NCBI RefSeq assembly: GCF_021531655.1
Contig: NZ_JADYUF010000010.1
Coordinates: forward strand, 20,544-84,543
Reading direction: 5' to 3'
DNA from: Leyella stercorea
GTDB taxonomy: Bacteria; Bacteroidota; Bacteroidia; Bacteroidales; Bacteroidaceae
DNA length: 64,000 nt
A program made the translations under genes and the position numbers. How positions within the stretch are numbered: position 1 is the stretch's first letter; every line of letters starts with the position of its first letter. This document shows, piece by piece, positions 37,822 to 46,657 of the stretch. The notes under the pieces were generated by a model that saw only the letters and a list, made by a program, of their open reading frames with translations, ran no database searches and was not told the DNA's origin.

Positions 37822-38871
37822 ATGAAACAGAAAGTAGTAATTTCGGGAAACCTCGAGCGCGACCTTGTAAACGCCATATCAGAATGTGAGCACGACCGCA
37901 TTTTCGTACTCACCGACGAAACAACACAACAATTGTGCTGGCCCAAAATCAAGAACTTCAAAGCACTCAAAAACAGCACCCCAATAATCATCAAAGCCAC
38001 CGACACTCACAAAAACCTCGACACACTCTCGCAGGTGTGGCAGGCGCTGAGCAACGGCGGAGCCACACGCCACTCGCTGATGATAAATCTCGGCGGCGGA
38101 ATGGTGACCGACCTCGGAGGCTTTGCGGCAAGCACATTCAAGCGAGGCATCGACTTCATCAACATACCCACAACGCTCCTGGCAATGGTCGACGCTTCAG
38201 TGGGAGGCAAGACAGGCATCAACTTCGGCGGACTGAAGAACGAAATCGGCGTGTTCTCCGACAGCCGCTTCGTCATCATCAACACACAATTCCTTGACAC
38301 ACTCGACCACGACAACATCTGCTCGGGCTATGCCGAGATGCTCAAGCACGGACTCATCTCCGACGAACACACATGGGCAGAACTGGTGACATTCGATCTT
38401 GACACACCCGACCTCAGCCAGCTGCAACACATGGTGGCAGAATCCATCAAGGTGAAAGAGCGCATCGTCGAAGCCGACCCACACGAGCACGGCATACGCA
38501 AGGCACTGAACCTGGGCCATACTATGGGACATGCCTTCGAATCGTTTGCCATGCGACGCGGCACACCGATACTGCACGGATACGCAGTGGCGTACGGACT
38601 CATCAGCGAACTGTATATGAGCGCACGCAAGACGGCTTTCCCCACCGACCGCATGCACCAGACCGTACGCTTCATACGCGAAAACTACGGCACATTCAAC
38701 ATCACATGCGACGACTACCCGACACTCATCGAACTGATGCGCCACGACAAGAAGAACACGTCGGGCATCATCAACTTCACACTTCTGGGCAATGTCGGCG
38801 ACATACGCATCAACCAGACTGCTAACGAAGAAGAAATAAAGGAGGCTCTCGACTTCTTCCGCGAAGGATAG
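37822..38871 (+). CDS. aroB: 3-dehydroquinate synthase (right-arm copy)
   Basis: This 349-residue cytoplasmic enzyme makes 3-dehydroquinate from DAHP, the second shikimate step, using NAD and a divalent metal. Visible landmarks are the NAD-binding GGGMVTDLGG (91-100), PTTLLAMVDASVGGKTGIN (116-134), the metal ligands in YAEMLKHG (E172) and LGHTMGHAFE (H233), and H252. I choose the ATG at 37822 over an in-frame TTG at 37813. It heads an operon that continues into five chorismate-to-menaquinone genes, so chorismate supply and use are linked. The next gene starts 24 bases on. Confidence 0.95.
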   Translation: MKQKVVISGNLERDLVNAISECEHDRIFVLTDETTQQLCWPKIKNFKALKNSTPIIIKATDTHKNLDTLSQVWQALSNGGATRHSLMINLGGGMVTDLGGFAASTFKRGIDFINIPTTLLAMVDASVGGKTGINFGGLKNEIGVFSDSRFVIINTQFLDTLDHDNICSGYAEMLKHGLISDEHTWAELVTFDLDTPDLSQLQHMVAESIKVKERIVEADPHEHGIRKALNLGHTMGHAFESFAMRRGTPILHGYAVAYGLISELYMSARKTAFPTDRMHQTVRFIRENYGTFNITCDDYPTLIELMRHDKKNTSGIINFTLLGNVGDIRINQTANEEEIKEALDFFREG

Positions 38872-38895
38872 AGCATCAATTATAAAAAACAAGAT

Positions 38896-39330
38896 ATGGA
38901 CATAGAAAGAATTAAAGAGATACGACTGAAACAAGACGGACTGTCGAACACGCTCGGCATGGAGTTTCTGTCGACACCCGACCCCGACACCTGTCAGGCA
39001 CGAATGAAGGTTGACAGCCGCAACCGTCAGGTATTCGGATTTCTCAGCGGTGGCGCCACACTGGCGCTAGCAGAGAATCTGGCAGGTGTAGGCTCAATGA
39101 CTTTGTGCCCCAACAACATCTGCGTGGGCATCAACGTCAGCGGAAGCCACGTCAAGGCGGTGCGCGAAGGCGACACCGTCACAGCCACAGCACGCATACT
39201 GCACAAGGGGAAAACCCTGCACCAGTGGCACATCGAAATATGTAACGGAGCCGGCGAACTCATATCGTCGGTAGAGATCACCAACTTTGTAATGAAAGGC
39301 AAGGATGTGGGCAAGCCCCAAAAAGAATAG
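38896..39330 (+). CDS. menI: Hotdog-fold thioesterase, probable DHNA-CoA thioesterase (right-arm copy)
   Basis: This 144-residue single-domain hotdog protein of the PaaI/YdiI group has the active-site helix SGGATLALAEN (glutamate E60) and the downstream NVSGSHVKAVREGD, which resembles the NANHVRSAREG of E. coli YdiI. YdiI hydrolyses DHNA-CoA to DHNA, the step after MenB. Placement in the men operon supports the same role here. Other acyl-CoA thioesterase roles cannot be excluded. Confidence 0.85.
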   Translation: MDIERIKEIRLKQDGLSNTLGMEFLSTPDPDTCQARMKVDSRNRQVFGFLSGGATLALAENLAGVGSMTLCPNNICVGINVSGSHVKAVREGDTVTATARILHKGKTLHQWHIEICNGAGELISSVEITNFVMKGKDVGKPQKE

Positions 39331-39348
39331 CACCCACAATAAGACAAT

Positions 39349-40404
39349 ATGAGTTTTGTATATTTCCGACTGCCCAACACCACACTCGTCGTTCACAACA
39401 AACTGAACGACGAGCCTGAAGAATTGTCAACGGCAGCCGAACTGAACGGACGAAGCGGATTTGTCATTGCACCTTTCGCTCCGTCGACCGACATGCCCAT
39501 ACTGCTTGTACCAACCCAATGGGAAACGATTGAGCCATCGCAGCTGCACACTCTTGTCTCAGCCACTGGCAACACACAAATGTCGACCACGCTGAACAGC
39601 TGCGACAGCACTGCCGAACGCACGCAATACAACGCCGACTTCAACCGCTTTCACGCCGAACTGATGGCAGGACGCTTCGCCAAAATCGTATTGGCACGCA
39701 GCACCCGTCTCACAGCTACAGCACGCATAAGCGCACTGACACTGTTCGCACGAGCCTGCCAGCTCTATCCGCGCATGTTCATAGCACTCTATTCAACCAA
39801 GCGCAGCGGCACATGGCTTGTCGCTACGCCCGAGACTCTGATTGGCGGACATTGCGGACAGATGCACACCATGGCTCTGGCGGGCACTATGCGACCTGGA
39901 ACGGGCGAATGGAGCGACAAGAACAAGCGTGAACAGAAATATGTAGAAACGTATATCACCGAATGTGTAAGGCAATTCTCGGACGACATCAACGTCGAAG
40001 GACCATACACTACGTATGCTGCCGACCTGCAACACCTGCGCTCCGACATACGTTTCAGCATGAACGACACTGCGCTCATAGGCAATGTGGTGGACGCTCT
40101 GCATCCTACACCTGCCGTATGCGGCATTCCGAAGGACGCGACACGACGCTTCATCATCGACAACGAGTCGCAACCGCGTGGCTACTACAGCGGTTTTGCC
40201 GGACCATTCAATCCGAATGGCGACACCCACCTGTTCGTAACGCTCAGATGTATGCACATCGAGAGCGAGGCGGAAGACTCTGCCGTGTACCGGCTCTTTG
40301 CCGGAGGCGGACTGCTGGCAGACAGCACCGAGCAGGACGAATGGAACGAGACTGAAGCCAAGATGAATACTATAAGAAAACTATTCGACTATGTACAGCA
40401 ATAA
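39349..40404 (+). CDS. menF: Isochorismate synthase (right-arm copy)
   Basis: This 351-residue chorismate-utilising enzyme converts chorismate to isochorismate. The general-base lysine corresponds to K112 in FAKIVLARST. TPETLIGG and LAGTMRPG lie in the middle of the chorismate-binding domain. The C terminus has the magnesium-binding acidic cluster DEWNETEAKM (E334, E336). It is shorter at the N terminus than the roughly 430-residue E. coli MenF. The 14-base overlap with menD implies coupled translation. Confidence 0.94.
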   Translation: MSFVYFRLPNTTLVVHNKLNDEPEELSTAAELNGRSGFVIAPFAPSTDMPILLVPTQWETIEPSQLHTLVSATGNTQMSTTLNSCDSTAERTQYNADFNRFHAELMAGRFAKIVLARSTRLTATARISALTLFARACQLYPRMFIALYSTKRSGTWLVATPETLIGGHCGQMHTMALAGTMRPGTGEWSDKNKREQKYVETYITECVRQFSDDINVEGPYTTYAADLQHLRSDIRFSMNDTALIGNVVDALHPTPAVCGIPKDATRRFIIDNESQPRGYYSGFAGPFNPNGDTHLFVTLRCMHIESEAEDSAVYRLFAGGGLLADSTEQDEWNETEAKMNTIRKLFDYVQQ

Positions 40405-42079
40405 GGAAAACGTCAACATACTCACTTCGCTGCTCCTTGAATATGGTGTCAGCGACGCTGTGGTGTGCCCAGGCAGCCGCAACGCACCCATCGTGCACAA
40501 CCTCAGCGTGTGTGAGGCAATACGCTGCCGACCCGTTACCGACGAACGTTCGGCGGCTTTCTACGCTCTCGGACTGGCTATAGCCACCCGACGCCCTACC
40601 GTAGTGTGCGTAACGTCAGGCTCAGCATTGCTCAACGTGATGCCGGCTGTGGCTGAAGCAGCCTATCAGCATGTTCCGCTTGTAGTCATTTCTGCCGACC
40701 GTCCGCAGCAATGGATTGACCAGCTCGACGGTCAGACCATTCCACAATCAGACGCTCTCGGGCGCTTTGTGCGCAAGGCTGTGCAACTGCCCGAACCTCA
40801 TAACGACGAAGAACGATGGCTGTGCCGTCGACTTGTCAACGAAGCCATGCACCTTGCTACGTGCCGACAGGATGCACCCGTACACATCAACGTGCCCATC
40901 AGCGAACCGCTGTTTGAATTCAGCACCGAGCAACTGCCCCAACTCAGCCGCTTCAACAACATCAAGCGTGCTGTAATCAAGGACGCTTCGATGGATATGC
41001 CCGACGCTTTCCATGAGGCAAAGCGCCCCATGATTGTGATTGGACAACTGGCTCACGGCACCATCTCGCACGAAACAATACGCTCGCTGAGCGAGAGGTA
41101 TGTGGTAATGAGCGAACCGCTGTCAAACCCTTCGTACATGACAATTCACTTCGACGAAGCCATCAGATATATAGTCAGCGACAACAGTAGCATCAACGAC
41201 GACGAAGACGACAAGACGGCATACTATCCAGACTACGTCATCTACGTAGGCGACACGCTCGTAAGCAAACCCGCACGCCGCTTTCTGCGCAATGCAAAGG
41301 CTCCGTCGTGCCTCATCACACCCGATGCGGCAGACATTCACGACCCGCTTATGACGCTGACCGACATCGTAGAATGCGACACCGACAGTATTAACGCATT
41401 GCTTGCAAGTCTGTGCGAGACTCCCGACACCGACGAACGATGCCGATTCCACGACCGCTGGCAGTCGTTCCTCGACGCATGTGCAGCCCATGCCGATGCC
41501 TACGCACCCGAATACTCGCAGATGGCAACTGTAAAATACTTTGAAGAGCAGCTTGCCGACCTCGACATAGATATATGCGTTCACTACGCCAACAGCTCAG
41601 CCGTACGCTTGGCGTGCATCTACGCACAGCATTATGTATGGTGCAACCGTGGCGTCAACGGCATTGAAGGTTCGCTGTCGACGGCTGCCGGATTCTCGCT
41701 CGCAACGCACGACATGACTGTTTGTGTGATAGGCGACCTGAGCTTCTTCTACGACCAGAACGCCCTTTGGAACTCCAACCTGCGCGGCAATCTTCGTATC
41801 ATACTGCTCAACAATCGCGGTGGCGGCATATTCAGACAACTGCCAGGACTCAGCGACAGTCCGGCTGCCGACGATCTGGTCATGGCGAGTCACGAAAACA
41901 CGGCTCAAGGCATCTGCACCCAAAACGATATAGGCTACATGTCGGCAAAAAACATGGACGAAATGCAGATTGGCATCGTGACATTGCTTACACGCGAGAG
42001 CGAACGACCGATGCTGCTCGAAGTGTTCACCGACAGCAACGACGACGTAAAGGCGCTTGAAAAATACTTCAAGCTGTAA
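40391..42079 (+). CDS. menD: 2-succinyl-5-enolpyruvyl-6-hydroxy-3-cyclohexene-1-carboxylate synthase (right-arm copy)
   Basis: This 562-residue thiamine-diphosphate and magnesium-dependent enzyme adds succinic semialdehyde, from 2-oxoglutarate, to isochorismate. The N-terminal domain carries PGSRNAPI and the ThDP-activating E52 (TDERSAAF), then TSGSALLN. The C-terminal cofactor domain has GDLSFFYDQNALWN and the asparagine-rich LLNNRGGGIF. Length is normal for MenD. It lies between menF (overlap 14 bases) and menB (gap 41 bases). Confidence 0.96.
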   Translation: MYSNKENVNILTSLLLEYGVSDAVVCPGSRNAPIVHNLSVCEAIRCRPVTDERSAAFYALGLAIATRRPTVVCVTSGSALLNVMPAVAEAAYQHVPLVVISADRPQQWIDQLDGQTIPQSDALGRFVRKAVQLPEPHNDEERWLCRRLVNEAMHLATCRQDAPVHINVPISEPLFEFSTEQLPQLSRFNNIKRAVIKDASMDMPDAFHEAKRPMIVIGQLAHGTISHETIRSLSERYVVMSEPLSNPSYMTIHFDEAIRYIVSDNSSINDDEDDKTAYYPDYVIYVGDTLVSKPARRFLRNAKAPSCLITPDAADIHDPLMTLTDIVECDTDSINALLASLCETPDTDERCRFHDRWQSFLDACAAHADAYAPEYSQMATVKYFEEQLADLDIDICVHYANSSAVRLACIYAQHYVWCNRGVNGIEGSLSTAAGFSLATHDMTVCVIGDLSFFYDQNALWNSNLRGNLRIILLNNRGGGIFRQLPGLSDSPAADDLVMASHENTAQGICTQNDIGYMSAKNMDEMQIGIVTLLTRESERPMLLEVFTDSNDDVKALEKYFKL

Positions 42080-42120
42080 AGGATTGTAATGTAAATATTC
42101 AATAAACCCAAATAAGAACA

Positions 42121-42948
42121 ATGGAAAATAGAGAATGGAAGAAGATCGAAGGCTTCGACTTCAAAGAAATATTGTTTGACGAATACAACGGTATCGCCAA
42201 GATAACAATTAACCGTCCGCGCTATCGCAACGCCTTCACACCTCGCACAACGTGGGAGATGTCGCAGGCATTTGCATGGTGTCGCGAGGCTCAGCACATC
42301 AGTGTGGTCATCCTTACGGGTGCCGGCGACAAGGCATTCTGCTCGGGTGGCGACATGCACGTTAAGGGTCGTGGCGGATATGTAGGCGATGACGGTGTGC
42401 CACGCCTCAACGTTCTCGATGTGCAGAAGCAGATACGATCACTGCCAAAGCCCGTAATAGCAATGGTAAACGGATACGCCATCGGTGGCGGACACGTGCT
42501 TCACCTCATGTGCGACCTCACTATTGCCAGCGACAACGCCATCTTCGGACAGACAGGACCTAAGGTTGGTTCGTTCGACGCTGGTTTTGGTGCCAGCTAT
42601 CTGGCTCGTATCGTGGGTCAGAAGAAGGCTCGCGAGATATGGTTCTTGTGCCGTCAGTACTCAGCCATTGAAGCCGAGCGTATGGGAATGGTCAACAAGG
42701 TGGTGCCGTTCGACCAGCTTGAGGACACTTGCGTAGAATGGGCACAGATCATGATGGAACGTTCGCCGTTGGCACTGCGCATGATTAAGGCAGGACTCAA
42801 CGCCGAACTCGACGGTCAGGCGGGCATACAGGAGCTGGCAGGCGACGCTACCATGCTCTACTATATGCTCGACGAGGCTCAAGAAGGAGGCAAGGCATTC
42901 CTCGAAAAGCGCAAGCCCGACTTCAGCAAGTATCCCAAACTGCCTTAA
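42121..42948 (+). CDS. menB: 1,4-dihydroxy-2-naphthoyl-CoA synthase (right-arm copy)
   Basis: This 275-residue crotonase-fold enzyme performs the intramolecular Claisen (Dieckmann) condensation of o-succinylbenzoyl-CoA. The oxyanion-hole regions [10 protein letters not shown] and [10 protein letters not shown] are intact, as is the MenB-specific [14 protein letters not shown]. The QTG context matches bicarbonate-dependent type I MenB proteins (family knowledge). Its stop codon overlaps the comF start (TAATG). Confidence 0.96.
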   Translation: MENREWKKIEGFDFKEILFDEYNGIAKITINRPRYRNAFTPRTTWEMSQAFAWCREAQHISVVILTGAGDKAFCSGGDMHVKGRGGYVGDDGVPRLNVLDVQKQIRSLPKPVIAMVNGYAIGGGHVLHLMCDLTIASDNAIFGQTGPKVGSFDAGFGASYLARIVGQKKAREIWFLCRQYSAIEAERMGMVNKVVPFDQLEDTCVEWAQIMMERSPLALRMIKAGLNAELDGQAGIQELAGDATMLYYMLDEAQEGGKAFLEKRKPDFSKYPKLP

Positions 42949-43673
42949 TGAAAAGCAAGACAGCTATAACGAAGCGGCTGCTCACGCTATGGCGCAGCCT
43001 CATCGACCTGATAGCACCACGTGCTTGCGAGATGTGCGGCACCCGACTTGGCATCAACGAGAGGCTCATCTGCACCACATGCAACGCTCTGCTGCCACGC
43101 ACCGACGACGCCTCGTCGCCCTACGACAACCACACTGCACGGCGGTTGTGGGGACTTGTGCCGGTGGAGCGGTGTGCATCGTTCGTGAAATATCATCCTC
43201 ACACACCCTTCGCAACCCTCATCTACCGACTGAAGTATGGCGGACGCGAAGACATTGGTGAGGAAATAGGACGAATGATGGCTGCCGACTATATGCCGTC
43301 GGGATTCTTCGACGGCATTGATGCAATTGTGCCTATGCCGCTACACAAAAAGCGCCGACGCGAACGTGGATACAACCAGAGCTGTGAGGTGGCACGCGGC
43401 ATAAGCGAACTGACTCATATACCAGTGCGTGAGGACATCGTTGAGCGCGTGCGTTACACCCAAAGCCAGACGCAGACCAAAGCTACATCACGCTCAACTA
43501 ACGTAAGCGGTGCCTTCGCACTGAAACAAGGACAGCATCCAAGCGGTATGCACATACTGCTCATCGACGACATCATCACTACCGGCGCGACGCTGACAGC
43601 ATGCGCAACGGAAATAGCGAAGCTTGAGGATGTGACGATAAGCATTATGACTATTGGAAGAACTGAAGACTGA
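42948..43673 (+). CDS. comF: ComF family phosphoribosyltransferase-like protein
   Basis: Complete 241-residue ComF/GntX-type protein. An N-terminal zinc finger is formed by C27, C30, C42 and C45. Basic helices with KKRRRERGYNQS (134-145) follow, and then the phosphoribosyltransferase signature ILLIDDIITTGATLTAC (203-219). ComF proteins are linked to DNA uptake and recombination in competent bacteria, but their enzymatic role is unproven. It sits unusually between menB (one-base overlap) and menC (32-base gap), probably as a passenger in the men operon. The palindrome mirrors only its first 510 bases within this window. Confidence 0.92.
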   Translation: MKSKTAITKRLLTLWRSLIDLIAPRACEMCGTRLGINERLICTTCNALLPRTDDASSPYDNHTARRLWGLVPVERCASFVKYHPHTPFATLIYRLKYGGREDIGEEIGRMMAADYMPSGFFDGIDAIVPMPLHKKRRRERGYNQSCEVARGISELTHIPVREDIVERVRYTQSQTQTKATSRSTNVSGAFALKQGQHPSGMHILLIDDIITTGATLTACATEIAKLEDVTISIMTIGRTED

Positions 43674-43705
43674 CACGCCCCACTCATCAACCAACTATAA
43701 TAACA

Positions 43706-44737
43706 ATGAGATACAAGATAAGCATCACGCCGCGCACGCTGCACTTCAAGCAACCTGCCGGAACATCGCGCGGAGTGTACAATACACGCAAGTCGTGGTT
43801 TGTAGAGATTGAGGACAGCGAGCGTCCGGGATGCAAGGGCGTGGGCGAATGTGCTCCTCTGCCCGACCTCAGTTGCGACGCGCGCCCCGAATACGAGAAG
43901 ACTCTGGAGTCAATCTGCCGTATGATAGAACTGACTGGCAACGTCAACTACGACATGCTGCGCCCCTATCCTTCCATACTTTTTGGTATAGAGACAGCCA
44001 TGACCGACCTGCAGAACGGCGGAAAGGGCATGCTCTTCGACACTCCATTCACACGTGGCGAGGAAGGTATAACAATAAACGGACTGGTATGGATGGGCAG
44101 TCATGACGAGATGCTTGCCCGACTGGAATCGAAAATGGAAGCAGGATTCCACTGTGTGAAGCTGAAAATCGGTGCTATCGAATTCGATAGCGAGCTCGAC
44201 CTGATACGTCACATACGCCAGGCTTTCACAAAGGAACAGATAGAATTGCGTGTCGACGCCAACGGCGGATTCACATTCGAGGACGCTCCGAGCCGACTCG
44301 AACAACTGGCTCGCTACGACATACACTCCATTGAACAACCCATACGCCAGCATCAATGGGCGCGTATGGCTCAACTGTGTGCTTCGTCGCCGATACCCAT
44401 TGCCCTCGACGAGGAACTTATAGGCGTGAACATGCCCGGAATGAAGAAGGAACTGCTAGACACCATTCGTCCGCAATACATAATACTTAAACCGTCGCTG
44501 CACGGCGGAATAAGCGGCACACGCGAATGGATAGACATGGCGCACCAACGTGGCATCGGCTCGTGGATAACGAGTGCGCTTGAGAGCAATGTCGGACTCA
44601 ACGCCGTGGCACAATTGGCAGCCGACGTATATGGGCCCAACATCAGTATGCCACAAGGATTGGGCACCGGTATGCTATTCACCGACAACATTGAGATGCC
44701 ACTCACAATACGTGGCGAGAAGCTTTGGCGTGTTTAG
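43706..44737 (+). CDS. menC: o-Succinylbenzoate synthase
   Basis: This 343-residue enolase-superfamily enzyme dehydrates SHCHC to o-succinylbenzoate. The catalytic lysines are in VKLKIG (K152, K154). The metal ligands are D184 (RVDANGG), E210 (HSIEQP) and D235 (ALDEEL), and the second-side lysine is K262 (ILKPS). It is the last gene of the aroB-men operon and the first gene outside the mirrored region, so it occurs only once. No menE follows; the next DNA is a hairpin-rich repeat block. Confidence 0.94.
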   Translation: MRYKISITPRTLHFKQPAGTSRGVYNTRKSWFVEIEDSERPGCKGVGECAPLPDLSCDARPEYEKTLESICRMIELTGNVNYDMLRPYPSILFGIETAMTDLQNGGKGMLFDTPFTRGEEGITINGLVWMGSHDEMLARLESKMEAGFHCVKLKIGAIEFDSELDLIRHIRQAFTKEQIELRVDANGGFTFEDAPSRLEQLARYDIHSIEQPIRQHQWARMAQLCASSPIPIALDEELIGVNMPGMKKELLDTIRPQYIILKPSLHGGISGTREWIDMAHQRGIGSWITSALESNVGLNAVAQLAADVYGPNISMPQGLGTGMLFTDNIEMPLTIRGEKLWRV

Positions 44738-44837
44738 GAGTTTTGAATTTTGAGTTTTGAGTTTTGAATTGTTCTCGGCTACGCCTGCGATTGTGAATTA
44801 TTCAATTTCGAATCAAACAATTAACATTCAACACTTA

Positions 44838-45127
44838 ACATCTCTCACAATAATTCGTGACAAAACGATTGCATGGTCTTTGTCACGAATTATCATGAAT
44901 TCACCATGAATTCAAGTGATACATTAATATATGACATCCTTAATTCGTGAATAATTTATGGTAATTCGTGACAAAACAATTGCGTGGTCTTTGTCACAAA
45001 TTATCATGAATTCGCAATGAAATCAAGTGATACATTAATATATGACATCCATAATTCGTGAATAATTTATGGTAATTCGTGACAAAACGATTGCGTGGTC
45101 TTTGTCACGAATTATTGTGAGAAATGT
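44838..45127. repeat. 290-bp block of 111-bp tandem hairpin repeats with terminal inverted repeats
   Basis: Three hairpins of the form TAATTCGTGACAAA, 14 bases, TTTGTCACGAATTA start at 44851, 44962 and 45073, exactly 111 bp apart; the middle one carries a mismatch. The outermost 27 bases (44838-44864 and 45101-45127) form an inverted repeat with one mismatch, so the block resembles a miniature inverted-repeat element. It lies between convergent menC and xseB. The preceding 44738-44837 holds TTTTGAGTTTTGAATT-type direct repeats and no gene. Confidence 0.9.
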
Positions 45128-45142
45128 CGGATGAGCCGATGA

Positions 45143-45340
45143 TTATTTCTCCTCAAGCACAGCCTTTATCTCGGCATCGGTCTTAGTGAGCTTGTCCTTG
45201 CACAGCTTTATAAGTTTCTGCGCAGTCTTCAGTTGCTCGCAGAGCGAGTCAATGTCAAGCTCACCGTTCTCCATCTTATCGGCAATGGACTGCAATTGGT
45301 TCATTGCCGTTTCGTATTTCATTTCTCTTGCCATAATCAT
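45143..45340 (-). CDS. xseB: Exodeoxyribonuclease VII small subunit
   Basis: This 65-residue helical protein has the XseB pattern: YETAMNQLQSIADKMENGELDIDSL followed by a second charged helix. It assembles with XseA into exonuclease VII, which degrades single-stranded DNA in repair. The ATG overlaps the xseA stop (ATGA), indicating translational coupling. A second ATG two codons in is an alternative start. Confidence 0.92.
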   Translation of the reverse strand: MIMAREMKYETAMNQLQSIADKMENGELDIDSLCEQLKTAQKLIKLCKDKLTKTDAEIKAVLEEK

Positions 45341-46641
45341 TTGTTTTTGGTTACTACCGAAGTGAATTTTCCTTTTTCCACACGCGTTTCCACAACAGCC
45401 CCTTCGGGCAGTTCCGTGGCATTGCGCACGGCACGTCCGTTGTATGTAGTGATGCTGTAGCCGCGCTGCAGAAGTCGCTCAGGATTGACAGCCTCAACAC
45501 GCTGCTCTATAAGTTGCAGACGATGACGGGCATCTACAAGTTGCCTGTTGACAGCCGACTGAAGCTTCGCCTGCAAGCTGTCTATCTGCATCAATGCCGT
45601 AGCAATGCGTCGCTGTGTGGCAGTCTCAATGCGTCGCGCCAACATATCGACACGAGCTTCCTCCTTGGTCTTCACCAACGAGAACATCATGGGGATGCGA
45701 GCCGACAGCGACTCCACCCTGACACGCTCGCGCTGCATGCGTCGCTGCGTGCTGTCGACGATGCTCTGGCGTGCCGCATCAATCATAGATTCGGTGCGAA
45801 CAAGGTTGTCGACGAGCAACTGTGCAGCCGCTGTAGGAGTCTTGACACGTGTATGCGCCACCATGTCGAGAATGCTCTCGTCGCGGTCGTGTCCGATGCC
45901 CGTTATGACGGGAAGCGGAAAGTTGGCCACATTCTCAGCCAATGCGAGCGTGTCGAAACCCGAAAGGTCGCTCGTAGCGCCACCACCACGTATTATCACC
46001 ACAACGTCGAAACTGTCGTGACGGCTGTAAATGCGATTGAGAGCGGCTATAACGCTATGCTCAACAGCCTCGCCCTGCATTGTGGCAGCAAACAATTCCA
46101 CCTTATATATATAATGTGCGCTATTGTCGTGTAGCTGACGGCAGAAGTCGCCATAGCCTGCAGCCCCATCGCTCGACACCACTGCAATGCGCTGGGCGAA
46201 CAATGGAAGAGTGAGCTCACGCTGAAGGTCGAACACTCCTTCGGCCTTGAGCTGCGCCACTATCTGCTGACGACGACGGGCAAGGTCGCCCATTGTATAT
46301 TCGGGATTGATGTCGCTGACTATCCATGAGAACCCGTAGGCAGCATGAAACTGCGCATGCACGCTCAGCATCACCTTCATTCCGGCATGCAGGCGTTGTC
46401 CGGTGATGCGCTCGAACATAGGTCGGAGCATGCACCATCGTGAAGCCCAGCACTTGGCAGAGGCTTTTGCAATGGGCGTATTTGAGAGTTCGTCCTTCTC
46501 GACAAGCTCCATGTAGCAATGGCCACGCACCTCCCGCAGTTCGGAAATCTCTGCCACCACCCAATAATCGCCCTGCATGTCGATGTCAATGACCGAAGCC
46601 ACGATAGAGTTGAGTTCGTATAGGGATAATGTCTTAGTCAT
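45337..46641 (-). CDS. xseA: Exodeoxyribonuclease VII large subunit
   Basis: This 434-residue catalytic subunit has an N-terminal OB-fold for single-stranded DNA (about 1-100). The nuclease domain contains VVSSDGAAGYGDF, IIRGGGATSDLSGFD and ITGIGHDRDESILD with the family THTPTAAA-like segment (VKTPTAAAQ). A coiled-coil C-terminal region follows. It forms a unit with xseB and starts 16 bases after the nitroreductase stop. Confidence 0.95.
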   Translation of the reverse strand: MTKTLSLYELNSIVASVIDIDMQGDYWVVAEISELREVRGHCYMELVEKDELSNTPIAKASAKCWASRWCMLRPMFERITGQRLHAGMKVMLSVHAQFHAAYGFSWIVSDINPEYTMGDLARRRQQIVAQLKAEGVFDLQRELTLPLFAQRIAVVSSDGAAGYGDFCRQLHDNSAHYIYKVELFAATMQGEAVEHSVIAALNRIYSRHDSFDVVVIIRGGGATSDLSGFDTLALAENVANFPLPVITGIGHDRDESILDMVAHTRVKTPTAAAQLLVDNLVRTESMIDAARQSIVDSTQRRMQRERVRVESLSARIPMMFSLVKTKEEARVDMLARRIETATQRRIATALMQIDSLQAKLQSAVNRQLVDARHRLQLIEQRVEAVNPERLLQRGYSITTYNGRAVRNATELPEGAVVETRVEKGKFTSVVTKNK

Positions 46642-46657
46642 TCGATAGTTGTTATCA

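Larger units (their letters stand above)
1..43457. repeat. Giant inverted repeat (palindrome), arms about 21.7 kb
   Basis: Bases 1-21699 are the reverse complement of 21759-43457 under the rule x to 43458-x. I checked this at both ends, at the fold, at repeats and promoters, and through all gene coordinates. The duplicated proteins are residue-for-residue identical. Only 21700-21758 is unpaired. The left arm is cut by the window edge inside comF, so its true outer end is not visible; the right arm stops mirroring at or beyond 43457. No transposase or integrase lies at the fold. Perfect palindromes of this size are normally unstable in bacteria (SbcCD cleavage), so an assembly or amplification fold-back is the leading explanation. 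Confidence 0.97.

Noticed and set aside
1..43457. Composite transposon or IS-mediated duplication as the cause of the palindrome
   Set aside because: No transposase or IS end was found at the fold or near 43457.
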